Origin: Takifugu bimaculatus
Taxonomy: Eukaryota; Chordata; Actinopteri; Tetraodontiformes; Tetraodontidae
NCBI GenBank assembly: GCA_004026145.2
Contig: CP034981.1
Span: forward strand, 919,310-983,309
Direction of reading: 5' to 3'
DNA length: 64,000 bases
How positions within the stretch are numbered: the first letter of the stretch is position 1; each line of letters begins with the position of its first letter. This document shows positions 1 through 10,491 of this stretch, piece after piece. The notes under the pieces were generated by a model. It was not told the DNA's origin and made no database searches. It was given only the letters and a program-made list of their open reading frames with translations. The position numbers and the translations under genes were made by a program.

Positions 1-678
1 AAGAAGGCCATGAGCAGACTCTATTTCCTCAGGAGACTCAGGTCCTTCAGTGTTTGCAGCAGGATGCTCCAGATGTTCTACCAGTCTGTCATGGCTAGCA
101 CCATCTTCTGTGCTGTAGTGTGCTGGGGTGCAGGCATTAAAGCAAAGGATGCCAACAGACTCAACAAACTCATCAAAAAGGCAGGTCTGTTGTTGGCTGT
201 AGACTTGATAACTTGGACGAGGTGGTGAGGGACAGGATGGTGTTGAAACTGCGGACAATCATGGACAGTCCCTCCCACCCCCTCCATAACACAGTGGACA
301 AACTGAGGAGCAGCTTCAGCAACAGACTCCTGCAGCCTCGCTGCTCTAAGGAACGGGACAGGAAGTCCTTCCTGCCGTCCGCCATTAAACTGTACAATTC
401 ACTCAAACCAACTCAACAATAATTGTGTAATGTTTATGTTGTAATTTTATTTCTAATTTATTCTATATTTATGTATATATACTTATAATGCTTATAATAT
501 GTATATATTATATTATGTATATATTATATATATGCTTATAATATATGCTGTATATATGCTTATAACATTCTAATCTATCTGTATTTATTTTTTTCTGTCT
601 CTTTACTCTGCATTCGCTGCTACTATAATTCAATTTCCCCACGGGGATGAATAAAGTCCATCTTAATCTTAATCTTAA
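1..678 (+). mobile_element. L2-like LINE, 3' end (truncated by window edge)
   Basis: Bases 10-195 and 198-422 encode, in two frames, the C-terminal tail of a non-LTR reverse transcriptase. Recognisable parts are SRLYFLRRLRSF, the MFYQSV block, DANRLNKLIKKAG and the end KSFLPSAIKLYNS. A single-base loss near 195-198 shifts the frame. An AT-rich 3' UTR follows, then a short TCTTAA-type tail at 655-678. Such tails and this RT ending are typical of fish L2/Maui-type LINEs. Directly after the tail the amph DPF exon resumes at GATGAAGCTGC, so the LINE sits inside that exon. The clade call comes from memory of the family. Confidence 0.8.
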
Positions 679-1172
679 GATGAAGCTGCAAACCGAAGAC
701 TTGGAAAGTTGTATCAAGAGCTAGATACAGAGAAGGAAGAGGTATTGGTCTTTCTCAACTCCGCCCTGTGGTAGAAACCAGCCTCGTGTAGAAATGAATG
801 GAGAATCCTTTATGGTGTCTTCTACCCTTCCACAGAGTCCTCAAACCTGGACCCCAGCCTGAGCTCCTCCTACACCTCCTCTTGCTTGCTTTATCTGTGT
901 GTCCATCCCATCCTCCGGTTCCACATTTGGTTATCTTTAAGGTGTCACCGTGCAGCGTGCTAACAATGTTGTGTCTTTGTGCTTTACTCCAGGTCACCAG
1001 TGCGTTTAATGGCCTGTCCCGGGTAACCTGTTCTAATCTGTTAAACGGGTCTGAGATTGAACCTTTGCTTGACTGGCTGATGAACCCCTCCACCAGACGG
1101 ATCCCTCAAAACGGAGGGAGGAATCGATTGGATACCATCATGGGATTGAGTCATGTGTCTTCTCCACCGGGG

Positions 1173-1285
1173 AGACAACAACAACAATAACAACAACAGC
1201 AGCAGCAAATATAGCAACAACAACAACAGTAGCAGCAACAACAACAACAAATATAGCAACAACAACAACAAATATAGCAACAACA
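1173..1285 (+). repeat. (CAA)n microsatellite, amph-0 intron
   Basis: Imperfect CAA/CAG/ATA triplets. The same block recurs in every full amph copy at different length. Confidence 0.9.
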
Positions 1286-1375
1286 GCCCACAAAGGTTGA
1301 ATGTCAGTCAGAACCAAAGAGGTTTTAAATGAAAGATGTGTGTCGGACCAGTAAAGTGTGTTTTGTGAATCATCA

Positions 1376-1930
1376 TGACCAGTGTGGGTCAGTGTTAGTT
1401 AGTGTGGGTTAGTGTTAGTTAGTGTGGGTTAGTGTTAGTTAGTGTGGGTTAGTGTGGGTTAGTGTGGGTTATTGATAGTGTGGGTCAGTGTTAGTTAGTG
1501 TTGGTTAGTGTGGGTTATTGATAGTGTGGGTCAGTGTTAGTTAGTGTGGGTTAGTGTTAGTTAGTGTGGGTTAGTGTTAGTGTTAGTTAGTGTGGGTTAG
1601 TGTGGGTTAGTGTGGGTTATTGATAGTGTGGGTCAGTGTTAGTTAGTGTTGGTTAGTGTGGGTTATTGATAGTGTGGGTCAGTGTTAGTTAGTGTGGGTT
1701 AGTGTTAGTTAGTGTGGGTTAGTGTTAGTGTTAGTTAGTGTGGGTTAGTGTGGGTTAGTGTGGGTTATTGATAGTGTGGGTCAGTGTTAGTTAGTGTGGG
1801 TTAGTGATAGTGTGGGTTAGTGTGGGTTAGTGCTAGTTAGTGTGGGTTAATGTTAGTGTGGGTTAGTGCTCATTAGTGTGGGTTAGTGTTAGTTAGTGTG
1901 GGTTAATGTTAGTCAGTGTTGGTTAGTTAA
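1376..1930 (+). repeat. GTGTGGGTTA-type minisatellite, amph-0 intron
   Basis: Degenerate repeat of about 10 bp built from TGTGGGTTAG and TGTTAGTTAG. It fills the intron before the 42-nt exon and varies in length between copies. Confidence 0.9.
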
Positions 1931-2802
1931 AGTACTGTAACGGTTAGTCTGGCATGTTGATGTTGAGGGTTTAGTGGAAGTAAATGTTAGAATGTGACTC
2001 GTTGTGACTCGTTGTGACTCGTTTGTGTTTCACCTGTCTGCTCCCCAGGATGCGGCTTCCGCCCTCTTTTTTTGCTGATTTTGATAAAATGGTAAGTTTA
2101 ACCAGGTCAGGCTTTATAGACAGGTTTAGTTTAACGAGGTTCATCAGTTTCAGAAAAATGGGTTTCAGATTTGAAAATTGTGTAAATTGAAAGCAGAGAA
2201 AGTGCTGGAAACCTGCTGCTGTTATCAGGCTGATCAGTATTGATAGAGATCATTAGTGATCTGCTGACAGTTTGCATCTGACCGCATCTTCAGATGGTAA
2301 CCAAGGTCCAACAGTGCAGTTGTGGTTTAGTCCAGTTCTATTAGTGATTCATCTAGATCACATTATCTCCTATTAAGAAACTCAGTTCTAGTTCTGGTGC
2401 GAGTTGAAAGGAACATGTCAGGAGCCAGTTTTGGGTTCACACCAAGTTTTCTCTACAAGAACGAGGTTAAAACAGAACCAAGTGAGGTTCCTGAAGCTCC
2501 AGACACAGAAGCTCCTGAGGAACAGGAGGCTACAGCTCCCCTGCTGGTGAGGAGCCCCGCAGCACCTGCTGAAGAAGAGGAAGAGAAGAGTGAAGAAGAG
2601 GAGGTGAAGCCGACTACAGCTCCTTCCACTGAGGAAGAGCTGGAGCCCACTGTTGCTCCCTCTGATGAAGTGATGGAGGAGACTGAAGCGCCACCTGCTG
2701 GTGAGGAGGACACAGCGGGATCAGGCAGTCTGGAGAAGGAGAAGCCAGTCGTAAGTGAACAGCATGATCTTCATCCTTGATACATCTGGTCAGTCGGCAG
2801 GT

Positions 2803-2995
2803 TCATCTTCATCATCACCACTATGGCCAGGAGTATCTTCATCATCAGCAAACTCATCATCAAGATGATCTTCATCAGCAAACTCATCATCATGAAGACC
2901 TTCATGATGATGATGATCAAGATGATCTTCATCATCATTAAGATTGTCTTCATCACCATCAGGATTATCTTCATCATCCTCTCCTCATCATCTTG
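2803..2995 (+). repeat. ATC/ATG triplet repeat, amph-0 intron
   Basis: Imperfect CATCATCAT/GATGATCTT triplets after the acidic exon. This is the shortest version; the other copies carry 400-480 bp. Confidence 0.85.
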
Positions 2996-3624
2996 TATCA
3001 ATCAATACTTCACTCAGTTTCTAATAAACGTGAATGTTTTCCTTTGAAGGTACCTGAGGAACCTTCATCCATCCAGGAGGCGGAGCTTGATGAGGTTTCT
3101 TTTTCATTTGTGTTGATTTTGCTTGTTTTCAATCTTAATACGTCTTAAATAAAAATGTTGTCTGTAGATTCCTGGTGCTGACCAAACATGTGCGGATGAA
3201 GCAGCTCCGCTGGTAAATATAAAGAACAACAACAACAACAACAACACTAATAATAATAGTTTTGGGGGCCGCTGACACGATTGTCTCATTAATGTGAATG
3301 AAGTTCAAACCCTAAATCAGAGCTCCCTCATTGGAGACGAGTGTTTCAGCTCCTCTGACCCGGTTCTGTTTTGATCTGGGATCACGTCTTCCTGTCGTTG
3401 CAGGAAAACATGCCGATCCCGTCAGTGATCATCGAACCCGCCTCCAGTAATGAAGGTGACGACGACCGCGATGGTGACATCATCTCGCCCACCGCCGCCA
3501 GTGACAACGATGTGACCACGGTGAGCCAGACCATGAAACACATGAGTCCATCTGGAGGCGTGTCCGGGCTCCCGGATGACTTCCTGTACAAGGTGAGACT
3601 TCCTTCAAGGCCAATAATCCGACC

Positions 3625-3678
3625 CGGACCCTGACCCTGACCCTGATCCTGATCCTGACCCTGACCCCGACCCTGACA
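3625..3678 (+). repeat. (CCCTGA)n repeat before SH3 exon, amph-0
   Basis: CCCTGACCCTGATCC-type hexamers in the intron just upstream of the first SH3 exon. The minus strand reads TCAGGG repeats. Short here, longer in the other copies. Confidence 0.85.
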
Positions 3679-4207
3679 GGAAGTTCCCAGCAGGACCACA
3701 GGTGACACCTCTGTGTCTTCAGGTGGAGATGATGCACGACTTTGAAGCAGCCAACTCAGACGAACTTGAACTGAAGAGAGGTGACGTGGTTCTGGTGGTG
3801 CCCACCGAGTCGGCGGAGGATCAGGTGAGAATGGAACCAGACACACCTGCCAGGACCACAAACACATTTTAATATTTCAGCTGTGTGGCTGAAACCTTGA
3901 TTACATTTATTCGTCAGTCAAAACATTTGAACCTTTTTATTGTTACTAAAACTCAAAAACGTCCGAAAGAAAAACCCCACAAACACGAGTTGACAAAGTT
4001 CTGCTGAGACCCAGGAGAACCACAGGAGAACCACAGGAGAACCACAGGAGAACCACAGGAGAGCTTCGCTCAGGTGGAGACGTGCTAAATGGAGCAGGTG
4101 CATAAAACAAAGGCGTCACCTGATGTCACTGTTGCTCCGACTACAGAAAACAGCCGCAGGTGTTTAGGGATGAGCTGAGGTCAGATTGTCCTGCGTTAAC
4201 GTTGCGC

Positions 4208-4246
<39 letters not shown>

Positions 4247-4356
4247 GGCAGGACGCTGGTTGGCTCACGGGTATCAAAGAAAGCGAGTGGTTAGCACGCG
4301 GTGCTAGCGCCCAGAAAGGACTGTTTCCAGAGAACTTTACGCAGCGTTTGGAATAA

Positions 4357-5035
4357 GAAGACTCGCCACGCTGTAAAAAACAAGACGTGAGCAGAAGTTT
4401 GAGGCAACATCAGAGCAACATCAGCAACTGCCTGGAGGCACCTGGTGCAACCGTGGGCAGGTCACCACCAGGTTCCTCTGCACAGCAAAACTGGTGCCAA
4501 CGTCTAGTTTGATCCTGGAAATTACGAAGCATGACGTGATAGTCTGGCCCCCCCACAAACAACCAATATTCTCCTGTTGTTGGAAGACGTGACTTTAACT
4601 GGGAAAAACATCTGGACCGGAACAGCGGAAGAAAAGAGAGAAAAGGATCCTCTGTTGCTCCAGACGTGTTTGATTGCTGTGGAATATTCTAGAATCTGTA
4701 GTCATGTGACCTATTTAAATGTTCTCCAGTCTGCCAGGGAGTCGGTGAGGACGCGTCCGTTGGCGAGTTCCTACCTGCGAGTGTTTGGTGATCAAGTCTC
4801 TGTTCTGTGTTTCTGCCAAAATAATGTTGCTTATTGATTTAATAGTAGAGCTAATTGATCCAGACCATAAGTCACAGCGACGCTGTTTGATGCAATTTAT
4901 GTTGTGTGTTTATTCCTGGTGTGTTGGACACTTCTGATGTCACTTCCTTTGACCTTGATGGTGTAGATCCGTGACCTTGATGCCACAAATCACTTGTTTA
5001 TGTCATCAATAAATGAGTCCTGGGAACATTTTGGC
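4357..5035 (+). other. amph: amph-0 3' UTR with poly(A) signal
   Basis: Non-coding sequence after the SH3 stop. AATAAA at 5008-5013 is a plausible poly(A) signal. The same UTR follows each amph copy, so each could end its own transcript. A variable poly-G run follows at about 5071. Confidence 0.5.
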
Positions 5036-5319
5036 TTCTTTATCGTTCATGATTCAACCGCACACATACAGTTGGGGGGGGGGGGCAGAGCTTCCATGAA
5101 CTTTGAGCAGAACTGACGTCAGCAGGAACCATCAGAACTGGAGGATGAAGAGTGAAGAACAGCAAAGTCTTGAAAATGTGAAACATTCCAAACGTCACAA
5201 ACTTCTTCACTTTATTTCATCCTCCTCAAACTCATGAACAAATCTCAAGGTCACAATATCTGCAGAGGATCAATGAAGGTCACGTGAAGCCGTCAGAGGC
5301 TTCTTCTCCCATCGTTCCT

Positions 5320-5654
5320 CCATGAAGGTGCTGAGAAGAAGCTGAGTGGATGCTGCTGAGCGGGCAGAAGCCAGAAGACCTGGCCTGTTAAATGGGTCCA
5401 CAGGTGTCTTCTGGAAGGTTCTGCAGCCTGAGAACCTGTTGCAGACGATGAGCAGGTGCAGCAGGCCAGAGTGTGACTGTGGGGACGAGACCGATAAAAT
5501 CACTTCCTGTGCTGCGGCTGTGCGCTTCCTGTGACGGTGTCCTAGCAACAGTGAAACCACACGTTCTGGGGGAGCGACGCTGAAAGAGACGCAGAAACCT
5601 TCACAGCAACCTTCGGCTCCTTGCAGCATCTTCTCACCACATTTATCTTCTGGA
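5320..5654 (-). repeat. Inverted repeat, left arm of TRG1
   Basis: This is the reverse complement of 9822-10156, from CCATGAAGG to the TTCTGGA edge. The 119-residue minus-strand frame here recurs on the plus strand in the right arm, which shows the inversion. No gene is recognised in it. Confidence 0.85.
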
Positions 5655-5923
5655 CGTTTACAGTCACGTCAATAAAATGTAAACATCAACTCTGAGCAAA
5701 AGGGAAACCTTGAAAATCTGTTCATAGGTTCTAATTGTGATGATTTATCTTTGATGTTTTAGAGAAATGAATGAGCAGAAGCACATTTCAGAGCTGCTGA
5801 GACTGCTGTCGTCATGGAGACCTGTTTCCTGTTTGTGGTGAGGTGGGCGGGGCATCAGCAGCAGGGGCTGATGGGGGCTGAGAGGAGCTGGATCAGTCCT
5901 GCCTCCGGCCCACCAAAGCAACA
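5655..5923 (+). promoter_or_regulatory. TRGV1 upstream region (likely V promoter)
   Basis: Before the leader ATG, about 5820-5853, lie TTTCCTG (ETS-type GGAA on the other strand), TGTGGT (RUNX core) and GGGCGGGG (GC box) within some 35 bp. GTCGTCATGG just upstream holds a CRE half site. Ets and Runx factors act together at T-cell receptor promoters and enhancers. The motifs are seen; the function is inferred. Confidence 0.4.
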
Positions 5924-6360
5924 ATGCAGCCGTTCACACCTGCGGCTCTCTGCTTCCTCTGCTCAGGTGAGTGTTTCCAGCCAGCCAGGACACGACCACC
6001 ACACACACGCTGACTTCAGCTGCCTGTCCCCGTCTCTACAGGGCTGGTTGTCATAGAAACGCAGCTGACCCAGGACCAGATCTCAGTGACCCGCAGAGCT
6101 GGTGAAAATGCCTCAATAAGCTGTGGAGGAATCGATGATTGTGATAGTTATTATGTTTTGTGGTTCCAGAAGAAGGAATCAGGCACGTTTGAATTGCTCC
6201 TGGATATTGATGAGAGAGACAGTAAAATCACGCGGTACTCTCATGCTGAGAAAGATGATTTCTCAGCTAAGATTCAGCAGAACAACTGTGAGTTGATCAT
6301 CTCCTCAGTTAAACCCTCTCACGCTGCCTCATATTACTGCTCCTGTTTGGGGAGTGGATC
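5924..6360 (+). CDS. TCR gamma variable gene V1 (leader + V exon)
   Basis: Leader exon 5924-5966 (MQPFTPAALCFLCSG) ends at a GTGAGT donor; V exon 6042-6360 follows a CTCTACAG acceptor. The exon is open and encodes an Ig V domain: first Cys in ASISCGG, VLWFQKK with the core Trp, and the YYC end motif. CDR1 (GIDDCDSYYV) holds an extra Cys, strand E has another (NNCEL), and CDR3 starts CSC. The exon ends in LGSGS against a recombination signal. The J and C segments downstream and the amph neighbour mark it as TCR gamma, which pairs with delta on gamma-delta T cells. The ATG was chosen for the signal peptide and the matching start in all four copies. Confidence 0.88.
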
Positions 6361-6398
6361 CACAGTGAGAGAAGATGTGAGGCACCTGAACAAAAACC
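6361..6398 (+). promoter_or_regulatory. V1 recombination signal (23-type)
   Basis: Consensus heptamer CACAGTG at 6361-6367, a 22-bp spacer, and consensus nonamer ACAAAAACC at 6390-6398. RAG1/RAG2 would pair it with the 12-type J signal. Confidence 0.92.
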
Positions 6399-6433
6399 AG
6401 CTGCTGTGGATCAATATCCTTTCTGATGGAAAC

Positions 6434-6698
6434 CTGATGTCTGGAACCAGGAAAATCTGATGTTTGGAACCAGGAAGACCTGATGTCTGGAACCAGGAAG
6501 ACCTGATGTCTGGAACCAGGAAGATCTGATGTTTGGAACCAGAAAGACCTGATGTCTGGAACCAGGAAGATCTGATGTCTGGAACCAGGAAGATCTGATG
6601 TCTGGAATCAGGAAGACCTGATGTCTGGAACCAGGAAGACCTGATGTCTGGAACCAGGAAGATCTGATGTCTGAAACCAGGAAGACCTGATGTCAGAG
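6434..6698 (+). repeat. 23-bp minisatellite between V1 and J1
   Basis: About 11 copies of a 23-bp unit holding GATGTCTGGAACCAGGAAG. It shares TCTGGAACCAG with the J coding core (GSGTR codons). Length varies from about 4 to 34 copies between cassettes. Confidence 0.9.
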
Positions 6699-6757
6699 TC
6701 ACCTGTACTGAAACAGGAATCTTCAGGATCAGAACCTCGACTCAAATGTTCAGCAGC

Positions 6758-6785
6758 AGATTTTGTCCTTCTCTGTTTCACTGTG
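6758..6785 (+). promoter_or_regulatory. J1 recombination signal (12-type)
   Basis: Nonamer AGATTTTGT (6758-6766), a 12-bp spacer, and heptamer CACTGTG (6779-6785) directly before the J coding bases. Confidence 0.9.
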
Positions 6786-6829
6786 TCTTGTCTGGATTTT
6801 TGGATCTGGAACCAGACTCGTCGTCTCAG
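6786..6829 (+). CDS. TCR gamma joining segment J1
   Basis: 44 nt reading LVWIFGSGTRLVVS with the FGSG J motif. It ends at a GTGAG donor in phase 1, so the last G joins AT of the C exon to make Asp. Only about 360 bp separates the V and J signals. Confidence 0.88.
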
Positions 6830-6949
6830 GTGAGAATCAAACTTTGCTCCAAACCTTTTAATAACAATCAAAAGACAAAAAAGAAATATTGACACACTCA
6901 AGAAGATTATCTATAAAACCATAAACACAAGAGCACAGACGGGAATTTA

Positions 6950-8735
6950 GCTGGATTTATCAGTGAATTATTGGTGAATAAATGGGTCGATTATCAGTGG
7001 ATTATTGGTGAATTAATGGGTAGATTATCAGTGGATTATTGGTGAATAAATGGGTAGATTATTTGTGGATTATTGGTGAATAAATGGGTAGATTATCGGT
7101 AGATTATTGGTGACTAAATGGGTAGATTATTTGTGGATTATTGGTGAATAAATGGGTAGATTATCGGTAGATTATTGGTGAATAAATGGGTAGATTATCG
7201 GTAGATTATTGGTGAATAAATGGGTGGATTATTTGAGGATTATTGGTGAATGAATGGGTATATTATCGGTAGATTATTGGTGAATAAATGGGTAGATTAT
7301 CGGTAGATTATTGGTGAATAAATGGGTAGATTATCGGTAGATTATTGGTGAATAAATGGGTGGATTATTTGAGGATTATTGGTGAATGAATGGGTAGATT
7401 ATCGGTAGATTATTGGTGAATAAATGGGTAGATTATCGGTAGATTATTGGTGAATAAATGGGTAGATTATCGGTGGATTATTGGTGAATGAATGGGTAGA
7501 TTATCGGTAGATTATTGGTGAATAAATGGGTAGATTATCGGTAGATTATTGGTGAATAAATGGGTAGATTATCGGTGGATTATTGGTGAATAAATGGGTA
7601 GATTATCGGTAGATTATTGGTGAATGAATGGGTATATTATCGGTAGATTATTGGTGAATAAATGGGTAGATTATCGGTAGATTATTGGTGAATAAATGGG
7701 TAGATTATCGGTGGATTATTGGTGAATAAATGGGTAGATTATCGGTAGATTATTGGTGAATGAATGGGTAGATTATCGGTAGATTATTGGTGAATAAATG
7801 GGTAGATTATCGGTAGATTATTGGTGAATAAATGGGTAGATTATCGGTGGATTATTGGTGAATAAATGGGTAGATTATCAGTGGATTATTGGTGAATGAA
7901 TGGGTAGATTATCGGTAGATTATTGGTGAATAAATGGGTAGATTATCGGTAGATTATTGGTGAATAAATGGGTAGATTATCGGTGGATTATTGGTGAATA
8001 AATGGGTAGATTATCAGTGGATTATTGGTGAATAAATGGGTAGATTATCAATGGATTATTGGTGAATAAATGGGTAGATTATCTGTGGATTATTGGTGAA
8101 TAAATGGGTAGAATATCTGTGGATTATTGGTGAATACATGGGTCGATTATCTGTGGATTATTGGTGAATAAATGGGTAGATTATCGGTGGATTATTGGAG
8201 AATAAATGGGTCGATTGGGGGGATTATTGGTGAATAAATGGGTAGATTATCGGTAGATTATCGGTGAATTAATGGTTAGATTATTTGAGGATTGTTGGTG
8301 AATAAAACGGTAGATTATCAAAAGATTATTGGTGAATAATTGGGTATATTATCGGTAGATTATTGGTGAATAAATGGGTAGATTATAGGTGGATTATTGG
8401 TGAATTAATGGGTAGATTATCGGAAAATATTGGTGAATAAATCGGTAGATTATCGGTGGATTATTGGTGAAAAAAAGGGTAGATTATCGGTGGATTATTG
8501 GTGAAAAACAGGGTAGATTATCGGTAGATTATTGGTGAATAAATGGGTAGATTATCAGTGGATTATTGGTGAATAAATGGGTAGATTATCTGTGGATTAT
8601 TGGTGAATAAATGGGTAGATTATCAGTGGATTATTGGTGAATAAATGGGTGGATTATTGGTTGATTATTGGTGAATAAATGGGTAGATTATCAGTAGATT
8701 ATTGGTGAATAAATGGGTGGATTATCGAATGAATG
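6950..8735 (+). repeat. 34-bp minisatellite in J1-C1 intron
   Basis: About 52 copies of a 34-bp unit containing ATTATTGG and GAATAAATGGG. Each unit carries ATTGG (inverted CCAAT); units with TTATCA give TGATAA (GATA site) on the other strand. Confidence 0.93.
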
Positions 8736-8840
8736 ACTTGTGTGAGCGCACGATGTGCATGTGTGGTTGAGCTGACCTCTGACCTCCAGCGTTGACCCCT
8801 TAGGGCCAGTGAGAGCAGTAACTCTGGTGTCTCACCACAG

Positions 8841-9397
8841 ATGCGGCGCTGGTCCAGCCTGTGTTGAGCGTGTACCCAGCAGCATCCAGAGATCCTCTGG
8901 AGGGGAGGACCGCCCTGCTGTGTGTGGCCTCAGACATGGTTCCTCCTCTGGTGAGGTTCTCCTGGAGGAGACAACGGGCCGACAGTGCTGTGGAGGAGTC
9001 ACCTCCTGCCCATGAAGAAGAGCTGCAGCTCAGAGAGCCGGGCCGCATCACCTCCATCAGACTGGTGGACCGGGACGCCGTCCACACCTATAAATACCGC
9101 TGCTCCGTGCAGCACGAGGGGGGGACGGTGAAGGCCCAGTCCCAGCAAGGTGCTGATGTCCTGTCCCTCAGCCATCTTGAGACACCTTCAGGTGGGCTGA
9201 TCTTTCTTCTTCACTGTGTTTGTCTTCCAGAGGTTGCACCAGCCCCCCCATCCATCCCTCCGTCCATCCCCCCGTCTGTGCTGAGGATGAAGCTGCTCTC
9301 TTTTGTCTACACGGCCCTGATGATGAAGAGTCTGCTGAGCTGCTGTGGAATCTCTCTGCTCCTCTTCCTCACCAACAACCAGAAACAGGCTGACTGA
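8841..9397 (+). CDS. TCR gamma constant region C1
   Basis: Exon 1 (8841-9149) encodes one C-type Ig domain: QPVLSVYPAAS, LLCVASDMVPP, FSWRRQ, and YKYRCSVQHEGG with the second Cys. Exon 2 (9231-9397) encodes a connecting peptide EVAPAPPSIPPSIPPSVLRM, then a membrane segment with a central Lys (LMMKSLLSCCGISLLLF) and a short tail ending NNQKQAD. The membrane Lys is the usual contact for CD3. The 81-nt intron between them is in frame and has no stop. Unlike human TRGC1, the connecting peptide has no Cys. AATAAA lies at 9469-9474. Confidence 0.88.
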
Positions 9398-9516
9398 CTG
9401 GTTCCAGTCCACCATCCTGTCTCGTCCTCTCACTGCTTCCTTTTCCACTGGGACTTTTCCTCTCGCAGAATAAAAGCTTCTCTCCAGCAATAATAACTGT
9501 AATTTGCCAGCTTTGA

Positions 9517-9855
9517 TCAATAAAGTAAATGTGTCTGAACAGGAAGCTGAATCCTCGTTGTGAGGTCACCAAACTCTTCGTAGTTTGATGTCATTTTTTC
9601 AACTTTGTTGATGAATTTCTGGACCGATGACAGCGTCTCGATCACTTCCTGTTTGACATGTTTGTTATGAGGAAGCGGCAGAATGAGACGGTTGCTGCTC
9701 ACATGTTGATCTTTAGGGACGATATTGGAAGACACAGAAGATTTCCTGTTTATTACGGAGAAATCCAGAAATGGTTCGTTGATCATTACATACAAATTAA
9801 GTCCGAATAATTCTAAAAGTGTCCAGAAGATAAATGTGGTGAGAAGATGCTGCAA
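9517..9855 (-). CDS. Unrecognised 112-codon ORF in the TRG1 3' flank
   Basis: It starts MQHLLTTFIFWTLLELFGL, a hydrophobic N-terminus that could be a signal or anchor, then a polar region ending near LPVQTHLLY. It partly lies in the inverted repeat arm. Near-identical versions lie at 23927-24265, 59547-59885 and, inverted, 32407-32745. The family is not recognised; conservation may only reflect recent duplication. Confidence 0.2.
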   Translation of the reverse strand: MQHLLTTFIFWTLLELFGLNLYVMINEPFLDFSVINRKSSVSSNIVPKDQHVSSNRLILPLPHNKHVKQEVIETLSSVQKFINKVEKMTSNYEEFGDLTTRIQLPVQTHLLY

Positions 9856-10156
9856 GGAGCCGAAGGTTGCTGTGAAGGTTTCTGCGTCTCTTTCAGCGTT
9901 GCTCCCCCAGAACGTGTGGTTTCACTGTTGCTAGGACACCATCACAGGAAGCACACGGCCGCAGCACAGGAAGTGATTTTATCGGTCTCGTCCCCACAGT
10001 CACACTCTGGCCTGCTGCACCTGCTCATCGTCTGCAACAGGTTCTCAGGCTGCAGAACCTTCCAGAAGACACCTGTGGACCCATTTAACAGGCCAGGTCT
10101 TCTGGCTTCTGCCCGCTCAGCAGCAGCCACTCAGCTTCTTCTCAGCACCTTCATGG
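9822..10156 (+). repeat. Inverted repeat, right arm of TRG1
   Basis: Reverse complement of 5320-5654. Together the arms enclose the whole V1-J1-C1 cassette. Confidence 0.85.
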
Positions 10157-10491
10157 GGCACAAATTAGTCAGTAAAATCCCTTCTGGAAGGGGATCAACA
10201 GGATCGGCTCAAATCAGCATTTCCCTTCTAACAATAGTTGATATTTAAAACCCGTTTGGAAGCATCTCCACAGGATCTTCAGCAACGTGAGTTGTGATGG
10301 AGGCCCCAAGATTCAGGTCAGGATTATGAAGTCAGTGACCAGATAAACCAGAACAACTGCTCTTCATCTTTATGCCCCTTTAGCAAACTAGAGAAAAGCA
10401 CTGGGCGCTGTGGGGCTTTGATGTTTCAGATCAAAGTCTCTCTGGAATCTATGTTACCAACTGAATCAGCTCTTCCTTGGTCCACCATCAG
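10157..10491 (+). other. Unit junction: amph intron end, no gene seen
   Basis: 335 bp between the inverted repeat and the amph DPF exon, present at the same place in all units (24567, 37013, 60187). It ends in an acceptor (CCACCATCAG). No promoter or ORF is supported. Confidence 0.4.

Larger units (their letters stand above)
679..4356 (+). pseudogene. amph: amph-0: amphiphysin 3' exons, broken copy
   Basis: Exons by splice motifs: end of DPF exon 679-741, 993-1022, 2049-2091, 2460-2750, 3050-3094, 3168-3212, 3404-3592, 3723-3824, 4252-4356 (stop). The last two encode the SH3 domain (MHDFEAANSDELEL, GDVVLVVP, GWLTGIKESEWL, GLFPENFTQRLE). The exon at 3404 contains IPSVIIEPAS, matching the conserved amphiphysin segment before SH3. 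Amphiphysin links endocytic membranes to dynamin and clathrin/AP2; its BAR exons are absent here. Lesions: the LINE upstream cuts the DPF exon, and the 42-nt exon is 43 nt (extra T in GCGGCTTCC). Exon 2460 has a one-base loss and a one-base gain that cancel after about seven codons. Probably a pseudogene unless those exons are skipped. Confidence 0.8.

Noticed and set aside
5270..5629. 119-codon minus-strand frame MLQGAEGCCEGFC and its plus-strand shadow
   Set aside because: Lies in the inverted repeat arm; both strands are open by chance, composition is not convincing and no family is recognised.
6950..8735. CRISPR-like regular repeats
   Set aside because: Direct tandem units without unique spacers, in a fish gene intron.
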